Source: RGIG9379 sp031553005
Lineage (GTDB): Bacteria > Bacteroidota > Bacteroidia > Bacteroidales > Paludibacteraceae
Assembly: GCA_031553005.1 (NCBI GenBank)
Contig: JAVBMA010000004.1
Coordinates: 62,001-126,000 of the forward strand
Length of the DNA stretch: 64,000 nt
Direction: 5' to 3'
Shown here: one piece after another, positions 58,035 to 64,000 of the stretch
Layout of the letters: each line of letters starts with the position of its first letter
Numbering within the stretch: position 1 is the stretch's first letter
Translations under genes and position numbers: made by a program
The notes under the pieces: generated by a model
What the model was told of the DNA's origin: nothing
Databases searched by the model: none
Seen by the model: the letters and a program-made list of their open reading frames with translations, nothing else

Positions 58035-59111
58035 ATGAAAAAGAACATTATTAAGGTATCGGGAGCCGGGATTTTCCTTTTGTTTCTGGCTGCTTCGTGC
58101 AGTAAAAACGATTCGGTAAACAGCAGTTTATTTTCAGGAAAAGACATTTCATCGGAAGCTGAAATCACCGCAAGCGCTGAGACTAAAACGCCAAGTATCT
58201 CTATTGGCAAAAGCGGGAATTGGAAACTTTATTCCGGAAAGACAAATGCTTCGGTTAATTTTGATAATAATATCCTGAGTGGCAAAAGTTCCGGAACATT
58301 TGAAATAACGGGGCAGAAAAATTTTCAGATCTATTGTTTGGATTTGGATGGATCCAGAACCGTTTTGGGTGTTCGTCAATTGCCGGTTTCCGGACAAAGG
58401 AATTTTCGCGATTTGGGAGGATATAAAACTACAGACGGACGTGTTGTAAAATGGGGAACGGTTTTTCGTTCGGGTAAATGTAATGAGTTGACAGATAGCG
58501 ATCTGTTATATCTGGCTTCGGCTTCATTGAAAACGGTTGTTGATTTCAGGTCAGAATCGGAAAAGGCTTCGGAGCCCGATAAAGTGCCTTCAACGGTTGT
58601 CAACAGAAAAGATTTGCCGATAGATGCCGGAAACCTCGGAGGATATGATATTACCGATATTTTTGTAAAAGGCGATGTAGAGGCGGCCAAGCAACTATTG
58701 GTGGAGGGAAATAAAGCATTCATCCTGGATTTCCAGTCCGAATATCGCCGCTTTTTCGAAATATTACAATCGGGCGATAATACTCCGCTTATGTTCCATT
58801 GCACTGCCGGAAAAGACCGTGCGGGACTGGCTGCCGTACTATTCCTCTCTTCATTGGGCGTAGATAAGGAAACTGCAATTCAGGATTACCTGCTTACCAA
58901 TGCTTGTACCAATGCAACGTTGGAAAATATGCAAGCTGCTTATGGTCAGGGAAACCTCGCAACCTGCATGTATTATGTGTATTCGGTGCAACGCGAATAC
59001 ATTCAGGCCGCTTTTGATACGATTGAAAGTAATTATGGAAGTGTAGAAAATTTTCTAACCAATCAACTGAATGTCGATTTGAACAAGATGAAGAGCTTGT
59101 ATCTTTATTAA
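58035..59111 (+). CDS. Lipoprotein tyrosine/serine phosphatase
   Basis: A 358-residue lipoprotein with a dual-specificity-like phosphatase domain. Lipobox LAASC (C22) followed by SKND. Residues about 55-115 form a small beta domain (GNWKLYSGKTNASVNFDNNILSGKSSGTFEIT). Residues about 118-358 are a Y_phosphatase3 domain: FRDLGGYKTTDGRVVKWGTVFRSG, then VVDFRSESEKAS, and the P-loop HCTAGKDRAG with C256 and R262. The domain is either periplasmic or exposed at the surface; its substrate is unknown. Monocistronic; a perfect terminator and a 42-bp repeat array follow. Confidence 0.85.
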   Translation: MKKNIIKVSGAGIFLLFLAASCSKNDSVNSSLFSGKDISSEAEITASAETKTPSISIGKSGNWKLYSGKTNASVNFDNNILSGKSSGTFEITGQKNFQIYCLDLDGSRTVLGVRQLPVSGQRNFRDLGGYKTTDGRVVKWGTVFRSGKCNELTDSDLLYLASASLKTVVDFRSESEKASEPDKVPSTVVNRKDLPIDAGNLGGYDITDIFVKGDVEAAKQLLVEGNKAFILDFQSEYRRFFEILQSGDNTPLMFHCTAGKDRAGLAAVLFLSSLGVDKETAIQDYLLTNACTNATLENMQAAYGQGNLATCMYYVYSVQREYIQAAFDTIESNYGSVENFLTNQLNVDLNKMKSLYLY

Positions 59112-59158
59112 ATTTTATAGACATTCTAAATTTTTAAAATTTAGAATGTCTATAAAAT
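59112..59158 (+). terminator. Terminator after the phosphatase gene
   Basis: Perfect 22-bp arms 59112-59133 and 59137-59158 (half ATTTTATAGACATTCTAAAT plus TT), starting at the base after the stop codon; weak T-run, so it may mainly block 3' decay. Confidence 0.7.
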
Positions 59159-59377
59159 AAGTTGAAAGCGGCAAATCGATCAAAATTGAGGTTTCAACAC
59201 GAGTTGAAAACACCAAATAGGGGAAAAAGGCATTTTCAACTCATGTTGAAAGCCGGAAAATCAAGAAAAAACAGGTTTCAACACGAGTTGAAAATGGTAA
59301 ATTAAGAAAAAAGCTCCTTTCAACTTATGTTGCAAACATAAAACAGGGGAAAATGCCGTTTTCAACTCGTGTTGCAA
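59150..59377. repeat. 42-bp-period array of palindromic units
   Basis: Five 18-bp units close to TTTCAACWCRWGTTGAAA start at 59192, 59234, 59276, 59318 and 59360, each separated by exactly 24 bp; a degenerate unit begins at 59150 (only GTTGAAA at 59161-59167 remains). Spacers fall into two sequence types: one at 59210-59233 and 59336-59359 (…AGGGGAAAA…), the other at 59168-59191, 59252-59275 and 59294-59317. The period is 14 codons. Confidence 0.85.
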
Positions 59378-59384
59378 ACTTAGC

Positions 59385-59409
59385 TACGGCGCGATTGCAT
59401 CGCGTGGTA
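59385..59409. repeat. REP-like GC-rich hairpin
   Basis: Stem CGCGAT/ATCGCG with loop TGC (59390-59404), flanked by TAC...GTA pairing outward with one mismatch. GC-rich in an AT-rich region, like the RAYT palindrome. Confidence 0.5.
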
Positions 59410-59452
59410 ATGATGAGGGAGGTGAAAGATGAAAAGTGAAAGGTGAGAAGTG
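59408..59452. repeat. GTGAAAAGTGAAAG-family repeat
   Basis: GAGGTGAAAGATGAAAAGTG and following AAAGGTGAGAAGTGAG, a copy of the intergenic word family. Confidence 0.55.
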
Positions 59453-59559
59453 AGTGCTAATTTATAAATGTAAGAATCTGTTCGGCTTGATATTTAAGAA
59501 TTTTCTTATATCGGACTCGTGTTGATTAATCAAATAAAGGAATAGTTCAATTATTTTTA

Positions 59560-59567
59560 TATTTTTG
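59560..59567 (+). promoter_or_regulatory. Promoter -7 element (TATTTTTG) of rpe
   Basis: Exact TAnnTTTG match 26 bp before the rpe ATG. Confidence 0.6.
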
Positions 59568-59593
59568 TGCTCTGAATCAGACGACATTCCGAC

Positions 59594-60244
59594 ATGAAAC
59601 ATTTAGTTGCTCCATCATTATTATCCGCCGATTTTTCTAATCTGCGTGCCGACATCGAAAAGGTCAATAACAGCGATGCCGATTGGTTTCATCTGGATAT
59701 CATGGACGGGGTTTTTGTACCCAACATATCATTTGGTATGCCTGTGATTGAAAGCATAAGTAAATATTGCAAGAAACCGTTGGATGTCCATTTAATGATT
59801 GTCGAACCGGATAAATTTATCGACGAGTTTCACCGTTTGGGAGCATACGTGCTGAATGTGCATTACGAAGCCTGTACGCACCTGCACCGTTCCGTTCAAC
59901 GAATCAAATCGCTTGGAATGAAGGCGGGTGTAACCCTTAATCCGCATACTCCGGTTTGCGTGTTGGAAGAGATTATCGGCGATTTGGATCTGGTTATGCT
60001 GATGTCGGTAAACCCCGGTTTCGGAGGACAAAAATTTATAGAAAATACAATCGATAAAACGATCAGACTGAAAGAGTTGATACAAAGAAAAAATTCCAAG
60101 GCAATTATTGAAGTGGACGGAGGCGTTAATTTTGAAATCGGTAAAAGGCTGCTCGATGCCGGTGTTGATGCTTTGGTTGCCGGTAGCTTTGTTTTTAACT
60201 CCCCCGATCCGGTAGACACGATAAACAAACTGAAAAAGTTATAA
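59594..60244 (+). CDS. rpe: Ribulose-phosphate 3-epimerase
   Basis: A 216-residue TIM-barrel enzyme interconverting ribulose-5-phosphate and xylulose-5-phosphate in the pentose-phosphate pathway. Signatures: VAPSLLSADFSNL, WFHLDIMDGVFVPNISFG (catalytic Asp and metal ligand), LDVHLMI, VMLMSVNPGFGGQKFI, IEVDGGVN, and AGSFVF. comEC follows after 97 bp that contain a hairpin. Confidence 0.95.
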   Translation: MKHLVAPSLLSADFSNLRADIEKVNNSDADWFHLDIMDGVFVPNISFGMPVIESISKYCKKPLDVHLMIVEPDKFIDEFHRLGAYVLNVHYEACTHLHRSVQRIKSLGMKAGVTLNPHTPVCVLEEIIGDLDLVMLMSVNPGFGGQKFIENTIDKTIRLKELIQRKNSKAIIEVDGGVNFEIGKRLLDAGVDALVAGSFVFNSPDPVDTINKLKKL

Positions 60245-60255
60245 AAAAAGTAAAG

Positions 60256-60317
60256 AAGTAGACGAGTAAACAAGTTGAAAAGTTGAAAAAAATATTTACT
60301 TGTTTACTCGTCTACTT
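60256..60317 (+). terminator. Inverted repeat between rpe and comEC
   Basis: Perfect 20-bp arms at 60256-60275 and 60298-60317 built from the word GTAGACGAGTAAACAAG, which also occurs at 52234-52266 before clpB. Loop 22 nt. A terminator role is likely but no strong T-run follows. Confidence 0.6.
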
Positions 60318-60341
60318 GTCAATTTTACATAAAATCTACTT

Positions 60342-62402
60342 ATGAGTTTTCTTCCTGTTTTGCAAAAGTTTCCTTTTGTCCGTTTTCTTGTTCCGTTAAT
60401 TATAGGAATCGCTCTGGGTTTCTACGGATTGGGTTTTAGATTATGTTTCTTCTTTTTGGCACTTGCCACCTTTTTGTTTCTCTCTAATTTTTTTATAGAA
60501 AGACGAAACTATTCGTTTAGCTACCGCTGGATATTCGGAAGCGGCGTTTCGTTTTTTTTCTGTGCGCTGGGAATCGCTCTCTCCACATATAAAAAAGAGA
60601 TGGTGGAGATAACATATACAAATAATGAAGAACAGCTTTTTCTTGCCGAAATAATAGAAAACCCAAGAGAGCGGAATTCCGGCATCGAATGCCTTGCGGA
60701 AATTTCTCTTTTGGATGAAAACGGAACGATTGTTCAAGACTCTTTTAAAACCATAAAAGTAATTTTATATATTCAAAAAGACAGTTTAAGTAAAAGGCTT
60801 CAATATGGCAATACGCTGTTGGTTTCATGCCGTTTTCCCGCTCGGGCAAAAACGTTAAATCCGGAAGAATTTGATTATGAAAAGTACCTTCGCAGGAAAG
60901 GCATTTCGGCTTCCCTTTATATTCCGCATGAAAAATGGAATCTCCTTGCCGTAAAAGAAAAATTTTCTTTGCTAAATGAATCAAAACAGATACAACTCCG
61001 TCTCATGTCAATATTTGAATCTTACGGCATTGGGGGCGAAGAATATGCCGTTTTATCGGCATTGACTTTAGGGAATAAAGAATATTTGGAGTCCGACCTG
61101 AGGGATGCGTATGCAACAACAGGAGCCAGCCATATCCTGGCCGTCAGCGGGCTTCACGTAGGAGTTGTTTTCTTTGTCCTTAACTTTCTGTTAAGCCTCT
61201 TGTTCCGGAAAAACAGGTTTGCAGCATTAAAAATGCTTATACTCATCCTTTCACTTTGGATATATGCTTTTATTACAGGACTTTCGCCCTCTGTTATCCG
61301 GGCTTCCGTTATGTTTTCGTTTGTGAGTGCAGGCGTTGTCCTTCAACGCAAATCCTTAATTTACAATACCGTTGCCGCCTCCGCTTTTTGCATGCTCCTT
61401 TACAATCCTTTTTATCTTTTCGATATCAGTTTTCAGTTGAGTTATACAGCCGTTCTTTCTATTGTTTTCTTCCAACCCCATATTTATGCGCTGATTCGTT
61501 TTCAAAACTGTTTAGCCGGAAAAACATGGAGCCTTTTCACAGTTTCCGTTGCGGCGCAGTTAGGCACATTTCCCCTTACACTTTATTATTTCCACCAATT
61601 TCCCAGCTATTTCTGGTTATCCGGATTTGTCGTTATCCCTCTTTCCGGAATAATTATCTATTTGGCTCTAACGCTGTTTGCCTTGTCAGGAATTCCCGTT
61701 TTAGCAACCGGAATAGCATTTATACTAAATCTGATATTGAGAATTATGAATTTCTTTATCCGCCACATAGAAGAGTTTCCCTACGCCCTGATTCCCAATA
61801 TCAGTTTCGAATCGTATGACCTTCTTTTTACATATATAGCTTTGCTACTGTTCGCTTTCTTCCTCTTCTCGCACCGCTCTTCATGCGCGTTGCTTTTTAT
61901 CTCCTGCCTTCTGGCGTATTTTTCTATAGACATGATAGATAAATGCCGGAAGATGGATAGAAAAATATTTGCCGTATATAATATACCCGGCGCTTCGGCT
62001 GTAAATAAAATGGAAAACGGGCGGAATCATCTTTATTACAAAGGAGAATTGCCGGATATTTACAAGAAAATAACCCCCTTTTGGATTAAAAACAGAGCTG
62101 CTCTGCCCATAGTGGAAGCAGGTTCTTATTTTTTAGCCGGAACCCAAAGAGTACTTTTATTAACAGATGATTCCTACAAAAATTATCAGGCGGATTTTAC
62201 CCTGCCTGTCGATTATATTGTTTTGAGCAACAATGTTTCATATACAGTTTCCGAGCTATCAGGATTATTCCGTTTTCAGATGTTGATAGCCGACAGCTCC
62301 AACTCCGGTTATCAGTTGGATAAATGGAAAAAGCAGTGCCGGGAAATGGATATTGCCTGCCATATAGTGAAAGAGCAGGGAGCTTGCCTGATCTTTTTTT
62401 AA
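60342..62402 (+). CDS. comEC: ComEC/Rec2 family DNA-uptake channel protein
   Basis: A 686-residue inner-membrane protein. Residues about 1-75 give three membrane helices, then a DUF4131/OB-like soluble part (TLNPEEFDYEKYLRRKGISASLY). The Competence domain starts about 225 (EYAVLSALTLGNKEYLESDLRDAYATTGASHILAVSGLHVG), with several helices to about 540. The C-terminal 150 residues occupy the place of the metallo-beta-lactamase domain but have no HxHxDH motif, so the extracellular nuclease activity is probably absent, as in other Bacteroidota. ComEC translocates single-stranded DNA. No other competence genes are seen here. Confidence 0.85.
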   Translation: MSFLPVLQKFPFVRFLVPLIIGIALGFYGLGFRLCFFFLALATFLFLSNFFIERRNYSFSYRWIFGSGVSFFFCALGIALSTYKKEMVEITYTNNEEQLFLAEIIENPRERNSGIECLAEISLLDENGTIVQDSFKTIKVILYIQKDSLSKRLQYGNTLLVSCRFPARAKTLNPEEFDYEKYLRRKGISASLYIPHEKWNLLAVKEKFSLLNESKQIQLRLMSIFESYGIGGEEYAVLSALTLGNKEYLESDLRDAYATTGASHILAVSGLHVGVVFFVLNFLLSLLFRKNRFAALKMLILILSLWIYAFITGLSPSVIRASVMFSFVSAGVVLQRKSLIYNTVAASAFCMLLYNPFYLFDISFQLSYTAVLSIVFFQPHIYALIRFQNCLAGKTWSLFTVSVAAQLGTFPLTLYYFHQFPSYFWLSGFVVIPLSGIIIYLALTLFALSGIPVLATGIAFILNLILRIMNFFIRHIEEFPYALIPNISFESYDLLFTYIALLLFAFFLFSHRSSCALLFISCLLAYFSIDMIDKCRKMDRKIFAVYNIPGASAVNKMENGRNHLYYKGELPDIYKKITPFWIKNRAALPIVEAGSYFLAGTQRVLLLTDDSYKNYQADFTLPVDYIVLSNNVSYTVSELSGLFRFQMLIADSSNSGYQLDKWKKQCREMDIACHIVKEQGACLIFF

Positions 62403-62478
62403 CCGGAATTCTGGATAAAACTGTTTAAAGTTTTAGAGTGTTTTTATGCTAAATTTAAAATTTGTTATATGTTGTTTC

Positions 62479-62540
62479 CGATGGGTTAAAAGCAATATTG
62501 TAACCTGCCGGATGTAATATCTATTATTCCCTTTCGGGAC
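62479..62540 (-). repeat. Possible reverse-oriented two-hairpin element fragment
   Basis: On the minus strand GTCCC-GAAA-GGGA (62528-62540) is followed by AATAATAGATATTACATCCG, which loosely resembles the linker of the element at 10801 and 21034. The second hairpin is not convincing. Confidence 0.3.
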
Positions 62541-62579
62541 TCAAAATAAGATTTAACCCTGATGAATAGAATTTTTTTG

Positions 62580-62587
62580 TAACTTTG
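62580..62587 (+). promoter_or_regulatory. Promoter -7 element (TAACTTTG)
   Basis: Exact TAnnTTTG match 20 bp before the nrnA ATG. Confidence 0.6.
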
Positions 62588-62607
62588 CCTGTGTTAAAAA
62601 TGAGGTT

Positions 62608-63660
62608 ATGATAACGAAAATTATAGATGAGGACAAAATCCAGTTACTTCATAAAAAAATAGAGGAATCGTCCGAAATTGTGATTATTACCCACATGTCT
62701 CCCGATGGGGATGCTGTAGGCTCTTCTTTGGGCTTTGCTAATTTTTTAAAGCTTTTGAAAAAAAAGGTAACGGTTATTGTGCCGAATGGATTTCCTGATT
62801 TTCTGAAATGGATGCATGGTAGCAGCCAGATTATTAATTATCAGGAACAATCGGCTTTTGCCGAAGGGATAATTGCCGGAACGGATTTGATTTTTGCCTT
62901 AGACTTCAATACATTATCGCGTATCGGTGAACTGGCTGCGGCAGCAGGCGATTCGCCCGCCTATAAGATATTGATCGACCATCATCCGCATCCGGGTAGT
63001 TTTGCAGATCTTATTATTTCTTATCCACAGATAGCTTCCACTTCGGAGATGATATTCCGTGTTATCTGCCGGATGGGATTCTTTACGAATATCACTAAGG
63101 AGTGCGCCGAATGTATCTATACCGGTATGATGACCGATACGGGAGCGTTTACCTACAACTCCAACAGCCCTGAAATATACAGTATCGTTTCCGAACTTAT
63201 AAAAAAAGGTATAAACAAAGACCGGATTTACAATAAGGTATACAACAACTTCTCAGCAGACCGTTTCCGCTTGATGGGTTATGCCTTGAACGAGAAAATG
63301 AAGATCTATCCCGAATACGGGACTGCCCTTATTTTCCTTACAAGGGACGAGTTGAATAATTTTCACTACAAAAAGGGAGATACCGAAGGTTTTGTAAACC
63401 TTCCTCTCTCTATTGAAAATATAATATTCAGTGTTTTCATGAAAGAAGATACGGATAAAATTAAAATTTCTTTCCGCTCACGCGGCGCTTTTCCTGTAAA
63501 TCAATTTTCTTCAAATCATTTTGGCGGAGGCGGGCATTTGAATGCCGCGGGTGGCGAGTCTTATGCGTCGATGGCAGAAACAATTGAAAAGTTTGAGAGT
63601 CTTTTGCCTCTGTACAACGATATTTTGGTAACTGAAATGGATATGCAAAAAGAGGATTAA
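62608..63660 (+). CDS. nrnA: DHH/DHHA1 phosphoesterase (NrnA-type oligoribonuclease/pAp phosphatase)
   Basis: A 350-residue cytoplasmic phosphoesterase degrading short oligonucleotides and pAp. Metal-binding motifs: ITHMSPDGDAVGSSLG (about 28-43), FALDFNT, and the DHH motif ILIDHHPHPGSF; TGMMTDTGAFTYN is the next DHH element, and GGGGHLNAAG near the C-terminus is the DHHA1 substrate loop. A GldI-like gene begins 3 bp after its stop, an adjacency known for Bacteroidota gldI. Confidence 0.88.
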   Translation: MITKIIDEDKIQLLHKKIEESSEIVIITHMSPDGDAVGSSLGFANFLKLLKKKVTVIVPNGFPDFLKWMHGSSQIINYQEQSAFAEGIIAGTDLIFALDFNTLSRIGELAAAAGDSPAYKILIDHHPHPGSFADLIISYPQIASTSEMIFRVICRMGFFTNITKECAECIYTGMMTDTGAFTYNSNSPEIYSIVSELIKKGINKDRIYNKVYNNFSADRFRLMGYALNEKMKIYPEYGTALIFLTRDELNNFHYKKGDTEGFVNLPLSIENIIFSVFMKEDTDKIKISFRSRGAFPVNQFSSNHFGGGGHLNAAGGESYASMAETIEKFESLLPLYNDILVTEMDMQKED

Positions 63661-63663
63661 CAA

Positions 63664-64000
63664 ATGAGGAACGATAAAATAATAAATAATAAAGCGCTAA
63701 GTGATAGAATACAATTTGTTGCCTGTCGCTTCATTTTGTTTTTTATCTCCTGCCTTCTTTTTTCTTGCGGAGAACCTGCACCTCAAGTTCCGGCAAACAA
63801 ACTGACCGAAACTTCAATAACCGAAGATATGATGCTTCTCAACCGGGAGTTTACCGAACTCGAAAATGAAGAGATAAATCACTATGTTGATTCGCTCAAT
63901 CCGGATATGGCTCAAACCTCTACCGGATTGCGTTATAAAATCATAGGAGAAGGAGTGGGCGAATTTCCTCAAAAAGGAGACAAGGTGACTTTTAGTTACT
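63664..64000 (+). CDS. GldI-like lipoprotein FKBP-type peptidyl-prolyl isomerase, N-terminal part
   Basis: The open frame from ATG 63664 runs off the window after 112 codons. It has an unusually long polar N-terminus of about 18 residues, then a hydrophobic core ending in lipobox LLFSC, followed by GEPAPQVPANK. Downstream text (MMLLNREFTELENEEINHYVDSLNPDM, STGLRYKIIGEGVGEFPQKGDKVTFSY) fits the start of an FKBP-type PPIase of the gliding-motility GldI group, helpers of T9SS/gliding lipoproteins. It follows nrnA by 3 bp, so it is cotranscribed. Confidence 0.65.
   Translation, partial: MRNDKIINNKALSDRIQFVACRFILFFISCLLFSCGEPAPQVPANKLTETSITEDMMLLNREFTELENEEINHYVDSLNPDMAQTSTGLRYKIIGEGVGEFPQKGDKVTFSY

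Larger units (their letters stand above)
59112..59593. other. Repeat-dominated intergenic stretch, 482 bp
   Basis: Holds, in order, the terminator, the 42-bp array, a CGCGAT/ATCGCG hairpin (59385-59409), a GTGAAAAGTGAAAG-family copy (59408-59452) and the rpe promoter. No gene seen; short in-frame peptides across the array are broken by stops. Confidence 0.7.

Noticed and set aside
59150..59378. CRISPR array
   Set aside because: The repeated unit is 18 bp and palindromic, spacers are 24 bp and clearly similar to each other in two classes, and no cas genes are present.

Overview
This window is chromosomal DNA of a low-GC member of the Bacteroidota, most likely the order Bacteroidales. Evidence seen directly: the end of the giant type IX secretion (T9SS) translocon protein SprA/Sov, two proteins with C-terminal T9SS sorting domains, several Bacteroidota-specific families (DUF3256, DUF3822, DUF4294, HU-CCDC81/SPOR, calycin-like lipoproteins), lipoproteins with acidic export signals after the lipid Cys, and at least 19 promoters carrying the Bacteroidota -7 element TAnnTTTG. 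A cobalamin-dependent ribonucleotide reductase and a very large 2-hydroxyacyl-CoA dehydratase activator suggest an anaerobe. I could not assign a genus.

Layout. 1-7.1 kb: sprA 3' end, a sugar nucleotidyltransferase, a DUF4294 protein, and an outer-membrane/HhH protein pair split by a RAYT-type HUH transposase. 7.4-10.7 kb: a secreted CE4 esterase + GH8 exo-oligoxylanase fusion with a T9SS tail, a xylan-degrading enzyme. 10.9-18.6 kb: a POTRA/Omp85 barrel and a 1930-residue alpha-2-macroglobulin-like protein. 18.9-22.1 kb: an S74-chaperone protein with a T9SS tail, a sugar nucleotidyltransferase and galE. 22.3-26.6 kb: clpP-clpX-recQ on the minus strand, preceded by 1.2 kb without protein genes that contains signs of small RNAs. 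27.8-31.2 kb: an outer-membrane barrel, a YrdC/Sua5 enzyme, an EamA transporter and a DUF3256 protein. 31.3-37.4 kb: the 1416-residue dehydratase activator, a second Omp85 barrel and a DUF2007 protein. 37.7-43.1 kb: dnaN, a DnaQ-like exonuclease, trmN6, folB, rsmD, a DUF3822 protein and an anchored protein. 43.2-49.6 kb: a RecD-like helicase, fabG, an HU/SPOR protein, a DMP19-like protein, a RluA synthase and a calycin lipoprotein. 49.6-57.4 kb: clpB, dnaB and nrdJ. 58-64 kb: a lipoprotein phosphatase, rpe, comEC, nrnA and the start of a GldI-like lipoprotein PPIase.

Most genes are core functions: replication (dnaN, dnaB, DnaQ-like, RecQ, RecD-like), protein quality control (ClpP, ClpX, ClpB), RNA modification (TrmN6, RsmD, RluA, YrdC-like), nucleotide and sugar metabolism, and envelope biogenesis. 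No tRNA, rRNA, CRISPR array or complete insertion sequence was seen.

The unusual content is mostly between genes. Several small repeat families recur: GTAGAG-ended palindromes, one of them in frame inside the RAYT gene; a two-hairpin element with a constant linker and covarying stems; a 42-bp-period palindrome array; a MITE-like long inverted repeat; and low-complexity words such as GTGAAAAGTGAAAG that often form the terminator stems. The strongest leads are the RAYT/palindrome pair, the 42-bp array, the multi-domain xylanase, the S74/T9SS protein and the possible small transcripts at 27.0-27.4 kb.
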